In this document: one piece after another, positions 52,025 through 59,836 of the stretch
How positions within the stretch are numbered: the stretch's first letter is position 1
How the letters are laid out: each line of letters starts with the position of its first letter
Source: Neobacillus sp. Marseille-Q6967
GTDB taxonomy: Bacteria; Bacillota; Bacilli; Bacillales; Cytobacillaceae
Reading direction: 5' to 3'
Assembly: GCF_946151075.1 (NCBI RefSeq)
Contig: NZ_OX267715.1
Location: 1,031,881 to 1,095,880 of the forward strand
Length of the DNA: 64,000 nt
Translations under genes and position numbers: made by a program
Notes under the pieces: generated by a model
What the model saw: only the letters and a program-made list of their open reading frames with translations
Told to the model about the DNA's origin: nothing
The model's database searches: none

Positions 52025-53020
52025 ATGAATACATCGTCATCTGTAAAACATCCGCTAGACCAATTAAAAGCTGGTGGATTAATTATCATATATGACGATT
52101 TAAGAACACACATGGGTATACTTGCTGGGTTAGGTGAATATGTTAAACCGGAAAAAGTCAATTTTATGACCAAAGTAGGAAAAGGCTTAATTTATGTTTG
52201 TATTACCGAGGAAAAAGCAAAACAACTTCAGATTCCGAAAATGACAAATCAAAATGAGCAAGAAGAAATTAAACCATTTGGAGTTTCAGTTGATTATAAA
52301 GATACAACCACTGGAATATCCAGTTTTGAACGATCTGATACGATAAAAGCTCTCACAGATCATGATGTTATAGCGGAGGATTTTAAAAGACCAGGTCATA
52401 TTTTCCCGTTAATCAGCAAGAAAATAGGCTTGCATGAGCGTATTGATCTTACGGAGGCGGTAGTTGATTTAACAAAGATTGTTTCAAATACACATGTTGG
52501 TTATATGTGTGAAATATTAAACTCAAATGGAAATATTGCGAATAAAGATGAAATGAAAGAGATCTCTGAAATCTATAATATACCGATTATAGCGATAAGC
52601 GATATTTTAGAGATGAAAAAAGATGAAGAAATCTGTTCTTTTAGTGGAACAGTTATTCATGGCAGGCGTATTGGAAGGAGTATTGGTTTTCCAACAGCCA
52701 ATATAGATATTCGTGCTCAAGATTCTGATCTACCTTCAGGCGTTTATGGAGTTAAGGTTTTTTTAGATAAACAAGAATTTACAGGTATCATGAATGTAGG
52801 AAATAGGCCGACATTTCATGGTGATGAAAATTCCATTCACCATGAAATTCATATCTTTAATTTTGATCAAGACATCTATGGTCAAAATCTTCATGTAAAG
52901 GTTTGTTTTTTTATAAGAGAAGAGATTTCCTTTCCTAGCATTAAGGAATTAGTTTCTCAAATCTATCAAGATAGTAATATGGCAAAAAGCAGATTTAGTT
53001 TATTATTGGCTGCAACATAG
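52025..53020 (+). CDS. Degenerate RibB (DHBP synthase)-riboflavin kinase fusion
   Basis: A 331-residue two-domain protein. Residues about 7-198 follow 3,4-dihydroxy-2-butanone-4-phosphate synthase: VSVDYKDTTTGISSFERSDTIKAL, KRPGHIFPL (122-129), TEAVVDL and MCEILNSNGNIA. The catalytic acidic loop of RibB (DDEDRENEGD) reads DDLRTHMGIL (24-33), so the two metal/catalytic Glu and the Asp are replaced by Thr28, Met30 and Ile32. Residues about 203-325 are riboflavin kinase (GRRIGRSIGFPTAN, 214-226; NVGNRPTF). It probably makes FMN, while the RibB part may be regulatory or altered. ATG 52025 is 12 bases after AGGAAGG. Confidence 0.87.
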   Translation: MNTSSSVKHPLDQLKAGGLIIIYDDLRTHMGILAGLGEYVKPEKVNFMTKVGKGLIYVCITEEKAKQLQIPKMTNQNEQEEIKPFGVSVDYKDTTTGISSFERSDTIKALTDHDVIAEDFKRPGHIFPLISKKIGLHERIDLTEAVVDLTKIVSNTHVGYMCEILNSNGNIANKDEMKEISEIYNIPIIAISDILEMKKDEEICSFSGTVIHGRRIGRSIGFPTANIDIRAQDSDLPSGVYGVKVFLDKQEFTGIMNVGNRPTFHGDENSIHHEIHIFNFDQDIYGQNLHVKVCFFIREEISFPSIKELVSQIYQDSNMAKSRFSLLLAAT

Positions 53021-53051
53021 AGAAAGTATTCAGAAAATTCCTAATAAATAG

Positions 53052-53105
53052 TTGAAACGATTTTTAATGCTTGTTATAATTAAGAAAAAATCAAACAACC
53101 GTTAG
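53052..53105 (+). promoter_or_regulatory. Promoter and shared operator upstream of acyl-CoA dehydrogenase
   Basis: TTGAAA (53052-53057), 17-base spacer, TATAAT (53075-53080), then TCAAACAACCGTTAG (53091-53105), identical in its last 14 bases to the site at 46868. Confidence 0.75.
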
Positions 53106-53144
53106 TTTTAGGTGATTTGAAATTTAAACAAAGGAGTTATTAAA

Positions 53145-54350
53145 ATGTATGATTTCAGTCCATCAGCTGAACAAAAAGAGTTGTTATCCAGAGCAAAAAA
53201 GATCATGGAAGAGGACGTCTATCCTGCTGAAAAACATATTATTCCAGGTGTAGGTCTTCCAGAAAACATTCTTAAACCTTTACAACAAAAAGTGAAGAAT
53301 CAAAATTTATGGGCAGCCCATCTCCCGAAAGAGATAGGAGGCTTAGGTTTAGGAAATGTGTTTCTTGGATTATTAAACGAATTATTGGGAAGCAGCCCAA
53401 TTGGACCTAGAGTTTTTGGTACAGCTGCTCCAGATACAGGGAATACCGAGATTCTTTTAAAAGCAGGGAGCCCTGAGCAAATCAAAAAATATTTAAAGCC
53501 AGTTATAAATGATGACATTCGATCATGTTTCGCCATGACAGAGCCAGATGTCTCTGGCGCCGACCCAACTGGATTACAAACCCGGGCTGTAAAAGAAGGG
53601 GATGAGTGGGTTATAAATGGTAAAAAGTGGTTCATTAGTAACGCAGAATTAGCCTCTTTTGCCATTGTGATGGCTGTGACAGATCCTGATGCACCTCCAC
53701 ATGAACGGGCAACCATGTTTCTTGTCGATAAAGGGACACCAGGATTTGATTTAATCCGTGACATTGGCGTTATGGGAGACTATAGTGAAGGCGGTCACTG
53801 GGAAATCCACTTTAACAATTGCCGGATCCCTGCTGAAAACATCTTAGGTAAGGTAGGGGAAGGATTTAAATTAGCTCAAATGAGATTAGGACCGGGCCGT
53901 ATTACCCATGCCATGCGCTGGTTAGGAGTCATGAACCGCAGTTTTGATTTAATGCTGGATTATGCGCTGAAACGAAAAACCCGTGGAAAAGCATTAGCAG
54001 AATTTCAAACGATTCAAAATTTCATTGCAGATTCAGCAGCTGAAATTTCAGCTTCAAGGCTGATGACCCTTCATGCGGCTTGGAAAATGGATCAAGGGGA
54101 AGATGCAAGAAAAGAAATTGCGTTAATCAAGTTTTACGGGGCAAAAATCTTAAACGATGTAATTAGTCGTGCGATTCAGGTACATGGATCATTGGGCTAC
54201 TCCAAGGATACTCCATTAGAAGCATTTTACCGGGAAGCCAGGGCAGCACATATTTATGATGGGCCAGATGAAGTACACCGGATGGTTGTAGCAAAGAGAT
54301 TTTTAAAAGAACATCAAAACAAAAAAAGTGAAGTAGCTACCATAAAATAA
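53145..54350 (+). CDS. Acyl-CoA dehydrogenase, ACAD10/11- or LvaC-like
   Basis: A 401-residue FAD enzyme with the ACAD signatures CFAMTEPDVSGADPTGL and KKWFISNAELASFAIVMAVTDP, GEGFKLAQMRLGPGRITHAMRWLG, and RAIQVHGSLGYSKDTPLEAFYREARAAHIYDGPDEVHRMVVAKR at the end. The usual catalytic Glu of short/medium-chain enzymes is not evident. The YDGPDEVHRM ending and the RIxHAMRWLG block recall the ACAD10/11 group, which eliminates phosphate from 4-phosphoacyl-CoA made by an APH-like kinase; such a kinase is at 46935. AAAGGAGTT precedes the ATG. Confidence 0.9.
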   Translation: MYDFSPSAEQKELLSRAKKIMEEDVYPAEKHIIPGVGLPENILKPLQQKVKNQNLWAAHLPKEIGGLGLGNVFLGLLNELLGSSPIGPRVFGTAAPDTGNTEILLKAGSPEQIKKYLKPVINDDIRSCFAMTEPDVSGADPTGLQTRAVKEGDEWVINGKKWFISNAELASFAIVMAVTDPDAPPHERATMFLVDKGTPGFDLIRDIGVMGDYSEGGHWEIHFNNCRIPAENILGKVGEGFKLAQMRLGPGRITHAMRWLGVMNRSFDLMLDYALKRKTRGKALAEFQTIQNFIADSAAEISASRLMTLHAAWKMDQGEDARKEIALIKFYGAKILNDVISRAIQVHGSLGYSKDTPLEAFYREARAAHIYDGPDEVHRMVVAKRFLKEHQNKKSEVATIK

Positions 54351-54424
54351 CCAACATAACCCTAAATTTTCTCCAAGTAGGTCTTTTAAGTGAGTGGTGT
54401 TATTTCCTTTTTAAGGAAATAAAA

Positions 54425-54456
54425 CAAACGTTTGATTACCTTTGTAATCGTTTCCA
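54425..54456. promoter_or_regulatory. Operator-like palindrome and cre-like site upstream of LLM gene
   Basis: CAAACGTTTG (54425-54434) is a perfect palindrome sharing CAAACG with the island operators. It is followed by GATTAC-CTTT-GTAATC (54434-54449), and TTGTAATCGTTTCCA (54442-54456) fits a relaxed cre consensus. No good -35/-10 pair was found nearby. Confidence 0.45.
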
Positions 54457-54499
54457 AGTGGTTGTGAATTTATTTTATATAAATAAGGAGTGTTGAAAA

Positions 54500-55564
54500 A
54501 TGAAATCTGGACTTTTTTATGTACTTGAATGTCATCACGGGGACTATACAAGAGCTTATGCGGAAATGTTAGAGCAAATTCAGTATGCAGAAGAACTAGG
54601 ATTTGAAAGTGTTTGGTTAGCGGAGCATCATTTTAGTGCTTATGGAAGTATGCCTTCTCCTCAAGTTGCTGCTGCTGCGATTTCTCAAATTACGAAAAAA
54701 ATGGATATTGGTATAGGGATAAGCATTCTTAATTTTGACAATCCTGTTCGAATTGCAGAAGATTATGCGATGGTTGATCAGTTAAGTAAAGGACGATTAA
54801 AGTTTGGGGCCGGTCGTGGTTACCAACCTTCAGAGGCAAAAGGACTCGGAATCAGTCTAGAAAAAACCCGGGAAAGATATTGGGAGTATGTAGAAATTAT
54901 TCAGGGACTCTGGAGTAACGATACGTTTAGCTATCAAGGAGAATTTTATAGTTTTGACGAATTAAAGTTAACTCCAAAACCAGTTCAAAAAAGAATTCCA
55001 TTCTATCATGCATGCATAAGTCCTGAATCTTTCGATCTAATGGTAGAAAAAGAAGCTAAGGAATTTATGGTAACACCTACTCTTATGGTAATGGATGACG
55101 TACTAGACTATACGAAAAGAACAAGAGATCGTTTACTTCAAAAGGGTATTAACCCATCAATCCATATGAACTTGCAAATGAATATAGCCGATGATACAGA
55201 GCAAGCCATTAGAAATGTAGAAAACGAGATGAAAACCTATTTTAATAAAGTGCTTGAGCTAATTCCTGGTGCCAAAGGTACACAAGCACCCGCAACATAT
55301 GAACGTTTTGCCGAAGTGGCTAAAGAATTCGATGGACCATTGAATGTTGCTGCCTTAAATGAAGGTGGAGTTGCTTTACTCGCAGGCCCGCAGGAAGCTG
55401 TAGAACGTCTTGAGAAGGTTGAAGATGCTGGTATTGACAGCCTTTCTTGCTGGTTCCGTATGGGAGATATGGAACACCGTAAAGTTATGAAAGCGATGAA
55501 ACGATATGCAGATGAAGTATTGCCATACTTTAAAACTACAACACCGAAAAAGGTTGGAGTTTAA
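54500..55564 (+). CDS. Luciferase-like (LLM class) FMN-dependent monooxygenase
   Basis: A 354-residue TIM-barrel oxidoreductase of the bacterial luciferase superfamily: YAEELGFESVWLAEHHFSAYGSMPSPQVAAAAIS (about 29-62), IGIGISILNFDNPVRIAEDYAMVDQLSKGRLKFGAGRGYQPSEAKGLGI (about 73-121) and YHACISPESFDLM. These enzymes use FMNH2 and O2 for hydroxylation, Baeyer-Villiger or C-S/C-C cleavage and need a separate reductase; two candidates are encoded upstream. AAATAAGGAG precedes the ATG. The substrate is unknown. Confidence 0.92.
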   Translation: MKSGLFYVLECHHGDYTRAYAEMLEQIQYAEELGFESVWLAEHHFSAYGSMPSPQVAAAAISQITKKMDIGIGISILNFDNPVRIAEDYAMVDQLSKGRLKFGAGRGYQPSEAKGLGISLEKTRERYWEYVEIIQGLWSNDTFSYQGEFYSFDELKLTPKPVQKRIPFYHACISPESFDLMVEKEAKEFMVTPTLMVMDDVLDYTKRTRDRLLQKGINPSIHMNLQMNIADDTEQAIRNVENEMKTYFNKVLELIPGAKGTQAPATYERFAEVAKEFDGPLNVAALNEGGVALLAGPQEAVERLEKVEDAGIDSLSCWFRMGDMEHRKVMKAMKRYADEVLPYFKTTTPKKVGV

Positions 55565-55669
55565 TAATTAAAATATTTAACATTTCATGAATCTTGCATT
55601 GGAGCCATGATACGATAAACCTTAGTCAGTATTAATCCAAAATTAGATTAATTAAATAAAAGAAAAATA

Positions 55670-55705
55670 GGGTAAATGATATAAGTTTCATTTACCCTGT
55701 TTGTT
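55670..55705 (+). terminator. Terminator after LLM monooxygenase
   Basis: Perfect 10-bp stem GGGTAAATGA (55670-55679) / TCATTTACCC (55688-55697) then TGTTTGTTT. Confidence 0.85.
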
Positions 55706-55862
55706 TACATTCAGTTTATCAAACGTATAGCTAACATTAATAAAGGTGATAGGTGGTACTTGAACACTAAATTATAAATAAATCAATCAAATCTTTGTTA
55801 AAATAGAGGGTTAAAAGTTTAAAAATGACCTACTGTAATGTGAATACGAAAGGGGTTTGTGA

Positions 55863-57044
55863 ATGTTCTATCAATTTCTACCGGTTGAGCGAATTCATTA
55901 CGGGGCAAATGTTGTGGCTGAACAGCTGGTTAGTGAAATAAAGACTATAAATGCTGCAAAGGCTTTAATCGTTACAACAAATAGTATATTAAAAACAAAA
56001 GCATATAAAAATATGATAAATACTCTCCATGAAAATAATATAGAGACATTTGTCACTTGTTCGAAACAACATGTACCTGGAAATATTTTAATGAAAGAAA
56101 TCAATGAGATAAGTCAGTTTAATCCAGATCTTATCATTAGTTGCGGTGGTGGCAGTCCAATCGATGCTGCAAAGATTTTGTCATTAGTATTAGCTGAAGG
56201 TATTCAATCGGAAAAGGATCTATATCCTTTTGCGGAAAACATAAAACAAAAAAAAACAATGATGAAGCACTCTATTCCCCATATTGCCATCCCTACAACA
56301 TTATCAGCATCTGAATTTACTAGTATTGCTGGTACAACAAATAGTGAGGATCATGTAAAATATAAATTTTCCCATTTAAATATGACTCCAAAATTTGTTT
56401 TTTTGGATCCTGTATTCACCATAGATACGCCTGATTGGCTTTGGATTTCAACCGGTATACGTGCTGTCGATCATGCTGTTGAGACACTCTACACACCTGT
56501 ACCCAATTCAATTAACACTTCCTTAGCTTTGCAAGCATTAAAAAAACTATATGATTATTTACCTCTTTCGAAAGAAAATCCTGCAAATTTAGAGTACAGG
56601 CTGGAATGTCAGGTCGGGGCATGGCTTTCGTTATTTTCGGTAGTTAATATTAAATTAGGACTATCCCATAGTATAGGACATCAATTGGGAGCACTTTACG
56701 ACATACCCCACGGAATGACTTCAGCTATTATGCTACCTCATGTAATGAAATTTCTTCTGCCACGAACTTATAAAGAGCAGGCACAAATAGCCGAGGCATT
56801 ATGTAAAGGAGATTTTAAAAGAGATACGGAAGAATTGGCCAGGATTGCCCCTAAATTAATAGGTGGTTTAATTGAGGATCTAGAGGTCCCGCATCGGTTA
56901 AGAGATTTCAATGTACCCAGAGAGAGTATTCCTTTGGTAGTTAAAAATATACTTAAGGATATTCATGGGGAAGAAAATACGTTTGTATTAGGTACAAAGG
57001 ATTTAACTGAAGAGATTACTAATCTTCTAGAAGCTGCATATTAA
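55863..57044 (+). CDS. Iron-containing (group III) alcohol dehydrogenase / maleylacetate reductase-like
   Basis: A 393-residue enzyme. NAD-binding SCGGGSPIDAAKIL (about 97-110) and PTTLSASEFTSIAG; metal ligands likely in DHAVETLY, GLSHSIGHQLGALYDIPHG (several His, about 262-280). The phrase order around SHSIGHQLGALYDIPHGM is intermediate between maleylacetate reductases and hydroxy-acid (4-hydroxybutyrate) dehydrogenases. In context it probably interconverts an oxo/hydroxy or semialdehyde intermediate. GAAAGGGGTTTGTG precedes the ATG; a terminator separates it from the monooxygenase gene. Confidence 0.87.
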   Translation: MFYQFLPVERIHYGANVVAEQLVSEIKTINAAKALIVTTNSILKTKAYKNMINTLHENNIETFVTCSKQHVPGNILMKEINEISQFNPDLIISCGGGSPIDAAKILSLVLAEGIQSEKDLYPFAENIKQKKTMMKHSIPHIAIPTTLSASEFTSIAGTTNSEDHVKYKFSHLNMTPKFVFLDPVFTIDTPDWLWISTGIRAVDHAVETLYTPVPNSINTSLALQALKKLYDYLPLSKENPANLEYRLECQVGAWLSLFSVVNIKLGLSHSIGHQLGALYDIPHGMTSAIMLPHVMKFLLPRTYKEQAQIAEALCKGDFKRDTEELARIAPKLIGGLIEDLEVPHRLRDFNVPRESIPLVVKNILKDIHGEENTFVLGTKDLTEEITNLLEAAY

Positions 57045-57165
57045 GTTTGGAATTTTTTTATATTATGGCTGTTGAGTAACTTTAGGCAGGTATTTATTTT
57101 CTAGCAGTTTAATGTAAAAGTATATAAAAATAGTAAATTAGTTTTCAGAAAATTCAAAAATGATG

Positions 57166-57214
57166 TTGATTGTATTTGAAATTCTCGTTATAATAAAAAT
57201 CAAACAAACGTTAG
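57166..57214 (+). promoter_or_regulatory. Promoter and shared operator upstream of SDR gene
   Basis: TTGATT (57166-57171), 17-base spacer, TATAAT (57189-57194), then TCAAACAAACGTTAG (57200-57214), one base different from the site at 53091 and at the same distance from -10 as that at 46868. Confidence 0.75.
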
Positions 57215-57245
57215 ATTTATTATGAGAATCCATGGAGGAATATTA

Positions 57246-58007
57246 GTGGGAAAAATACTTGATGTTAGTGGAAAAGTTATTGTCATTACTGGTGGAAGTC
57301 GCGGTCTGGGTGCCGAGATGGCACGTGAATTTGCTGCAAGTGGTGCAGATTTGGTGTTAACAAGCCGGAATAAGGAAAGCTGCGAGGTCGTAGCAAATGA
57401 AGTTCGACAATTAGGGAGAAAAGCGGTAGCTGTTTCATGTGATGTTTCCAACCTATCAGATATTAGAAATCTCTTTAATGTCACGTTAAAAGAATTCGGG
57501 AGACTTGATGTATTAGTAAACAATGCCGGAGCAAATGTAACCAAACCTGCGGTAGAAGTAACAGAAGAGGATTGGGACTATATTAATGATGTCAATATTA
57601 AGGGGTTATTTTTCTGCTGCCAAGAGGCAGCTAAGATCATGATCCAACAAAATTCCGGAAAGATTATTAACATTTCTTCAGTTGGCGGTGTTAAGCCCTA
57701 CAAGCGTATCGCACCTTATACCTCTACAAAAGCAGCTGTCATTCATCTAACCCGTTCATTAGCGGCGGAATGGGCAAGGTATAATATACATGTTAACTCG
57801 ATTGCTCCTGGTCTTATTAGTACTGAAATAAACAAAACTGAAATGGAGAACACCGAATGGCTGGATAGGGCCATTAAAGCAATACCACTTAGGCGGTTAG
57901 GTGATCCTAAAGATATCTCACAAATTGCTTTGTATCTTATTTCGGACGCAGCCAATTATATTACCGGGCAAACATTTTATATCGATGGTGGTACACTTTC
58001 CGAGTAA
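57246..58007 (+). CDS. Short-chain dehydrogenase/reductase
   Basis: A 253-residue classical SDR. Cofactor loop GGSRGLG at 16-22, Asp66 in CDVSNL, NNAG at 92-95, catalytic Ser144/145 region, Tyr158 and Lys162 (YTSTKAAV), and IAPGLISTEI after the active site. Most similar in style to gluconate 5-dehydrogenase/3-oxoacyl reductase-type SDRs. It would act on a hydroxy/oxo intermediate of the island, comparable in position to LvaD. The GTG at 57246 is 7 bases after GGAGG (57234-57238); an upstream ATG at 57222 precedes that site. Confidence 0.9.
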   Translation: MGKILDVSGKVIVITGGSRGLGAEMAREFAASGADLVLTSRNKESCEVVANEVRQLGRKAVAVSCDVSNLSDIRNLFNVTLKEFGRLDVLVNNAGANVTKPAVEVTEEDWDYINDVNIKGLFFCCQEAAKIMIQQNSGKIINISSVGGVKPYKRIAPYTSTKAAVIHLTRSLAAEWARYNIHVNSIAPGLISTEINKTEMENTEWLDRAIKAIPLRRLGDPKDISQIALYLISDAANYITGQTFYIDGGTLSE

Positions 58008-58103
58008 TAAGTGAGGCAATCATTTACGTAAGGCTAAATAGGAAACTTACCCTATGATTGCTTTTTCTAAATAATTGAAAATAAAAGAAAGGGGAGGAAA
58101 AAC

Positions 58104-59246
58104 TTGAATTTACCACTTCAATCCATTAGAGTACTTGATCTCTCACGTTTATTACCAGGTCCATATTGCACTATGTTCCTAGCCGATTTTGGAGCAGAGG
58201 TAATAAAAATAGAACAGCCAAATTTGGGTGATTATACTAGATGGGAGGAACCTAAAGTTGGTTCCGACAGCGCCATTTTTACTTCATTAAATCGAAATAA
58301 AAAGAGTGTTACGCTGAACTTGAAATCTGAAGAAGGAAAAGAAATTTTTATAGAGTTAGTTAAAACTGCTGATGTTTTAGTTGAAAGTTTCCGACCGGGT
58401 GTTATGGATCGATTAGGGTTAGGTTATGAATCATTAAAAGTGATTAATCCTGGATTAATTTATTGTGCAATTACTGGTTATGGTTACACTGGTCCATATG
58501 TAAATCTGCCTGGCCATGATATAAATTATTTAAGCTATGCGGGTTTACTAGATTTACTAGGCGAGCGAAACCGAAAACCATTTTCACCAGCAGTACAAAT
58601 TGCCGATATTGGGGGTGGATCACTGATGGCCGTTATTGGAATTTTAATGGCTATTAATGCAAGAAATAACAATGGCAAAGGTCAATTCGTTGATATATCG
58701 ATGATGGATGGTGTTGTTTCCTGGATGCAAACGATTCTGCCTAATTTCTTAGCAACAAATATCTTACCTAAACGGGGTGAGTTAACTCTATCAGGTGCTA
58801 AAGCATGCTATGAAGTTTATCAAACTTCTGATCAACGTTATTTATCTGTTGGTGCATTAGAGGAAAAGTTTTGGGTAGAGTTTTGTAAAGGCATCGAAAG
58901 AGAGGACTTAATAAAATTTCTAAACGCTCCTCAAGAAAAACAAGATGAATTAAAAATTGAAATTGGTAATGTCATTCAAAGGAAGACTTTAGAAGAATGG
59001 CTGGATATATTTGATAACTACGATACATGTGTAGCTCCCGTTTTAACATTTGAAGAAATGTTGGAAGATCCTCAAATTAAAAATCGACAAATGATTCAAG
59101 AGGTGCCCGGGATAGACGGTAAACATATTGGGATACCTATAAAACTATCAGATACACCTGGTTCCATTCGTTCTAAGGCTCCTCAATTAGGTGAGCATAA
59201 TATAGAGATTTTTAAGGAACTTGGGGTTGTCAAAGTCGAAAAATGA
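58104..59246 (+). CDS. CaiB/BaiF class III CoA-transferase
   Basis: A 380-residue CoA-transferase: VLDLSRLLPGPYCTMFLADFGAEVIKIEQPNLGDYTR (1-50 region), SLNRNKKSVTLNLKSEEGKEIF, the catalytic Asp in GHDINYLSYAGLLDL (about 150), and APVLTFEEMLEDPQIKNRQMI near the end. It moves CoA between acids, or acts as a racemase-type isomerase (AMACR is in this family). The LSYAGLLDLLGER segment is common to the racemase branch, so 2-methylacyl-CoA epimerisation is an alternative. Start TTG at 58104 after GGGGAGG. Confidence 0.9.
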   Translation: MNLPLQSIRVLDLSRLLPGPYCTMFLADFGAEVIKIEQPNLGDYTRWEEPKVGSDSAIFTSLNRNKKSVTLNLKSEEGKEIFIELVKTADVLVESFRPGVMDRLGLGYESLKVINPGLIYCAITGYGYTGPYVNLPGHDINYLSYAGLLDLLGERNRKPFSPAVQIADIGGGSLMAVIGILMAINARNNNGKGQFVDISMMDGVVSWMQTILPNFLATNILPKRGELTLSGAKACYEVYQTSDQRYLSVGALEEKFWVEFCKGIEREDLIKFLNAPQEKQDELKIEIGNVIQRKTLEEWLDIFDNYDTCVAPVLTFEEMLEDPQIKNRQMIQEVPGIDGKHIGIPIKLSDTPGSIRSKAPQLGEHNIEIFKELGVVKVEK

Positions 59247-59310
59247 AACCGTTTATCAAAATATACAATAATTTGAATAGTATAAATATTTAGAAAAAAT
59301 GTGTACAAAC

Positions 59311-59373
59311 AAAAATTCCTGTTATATAATTTGTTTGAAAATATTATTCCCTTCATGACTAACAGGAATTTTT
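59311..59373 (+). terminator. Terminator after CoA-transferase
   Basis: Perfect 14-bp arms AAAAATTCCTGTTA (59311-59324) / TAACAGGAATTTTT (59360-59373) around a 35-base loop. Confidence 0.75.
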
Positions 59374-59473
59374 TCCATTCCACAGGAAACCCACCATTGA
59401 ATTATAAACTACTAAAACCTTGCTCAAAGAAAAGACCCAATTCTGTTAATAATCCAAAATGAAGAGACATTAT

Positions 59474-59500
59474 GATTTTGATTTTGATTTTGATTTTGAT
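59474..59500. repeat. Hexamer microsatellite GATTTT
   Basis: Four consecutive GATTTT units plus GAT, running directly into the 36-bp palindrome. Slippage here could change promoter spacing. Confidence 0.85.
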
Positions 59501-59534
59501 CATAAATAAAACAATTGTTTGTTTTATTTATGAT
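59499..59534. promoter_or_regulatory. 36-bp palindrome upstream of ABC transporter operon
   Basis: ATCATAAATAAAACAA (59499-59514) - TTGT - TTGTTTTATTTATGAT (59519-59534): 16-bp perfect arms. The AAACAATTGTTTG centre shares AAACAA/TTGTTT with the operator in front of the island's tetR. Confidence 0.65.
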
Positions 59535-59740
59535 TTATTTCTACAACAAAATTTACGTTTTGGAGAGGTGGAAGCCATAACTTAATAAAGTAAACTAATC
59601 TATATTTTTTTACCAAAAAACTTACCTATAGGATAAAAATTAAACACATGTTAAGAAGTGCAGTGTGTTTAGAACTAAAAACATAGAGTTTAATTTTCTA
59701 CACAAGATTACAAGCATTTTAGTAAATAGTTAGAAGTTTT

Positions 59741-59755
59741 TTGTAAGCGTTTTAT
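59741..59755. promoter_or_regulatory. cre-like sequence upstream of ABC transporter operon
   Basis: TTGTAAGCGTTTTAT matches the catabolite-response element core TGTAAGCG and downstream T run but deviates at the final CA. It lies 82 bases before the binding-protein gene. Confidence 0.4.
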
Positions 59756-59836
59756 CTGATGGAAGGGGGATTTCCAGTGTTCTACTAATTATGTATTCTC
59801 TTGATGCTAAATGAACTATTAAAGGAGGATATTTAC

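Larger units (their letters stand above)
59374..59836. other. Long regulatory intergenic region before the Liv-type transporter
   Basis: About 460 bases with no gene. It contains a hexamer repeat, a 36-bp near-perfect palindrome and a cre-like site (listed separately), then a strong AAAGGAGG before the transporter's first gene. No clear -35/-10 pair was fixed. Confidence 0.6.

Noticed and set aside
50898..55564. Riboflavin catabolism (riboflavin lyase type) locus
   Set aside because: Riboflavin kinase, flavin reductase and an LLM enzyme occur together there too, but the CoA ligase, acyl-CoA dehydrogenase, CoA-transferase and carboxylate importer here point to breakdown of a carboxylic acid. 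Not fully excluded.
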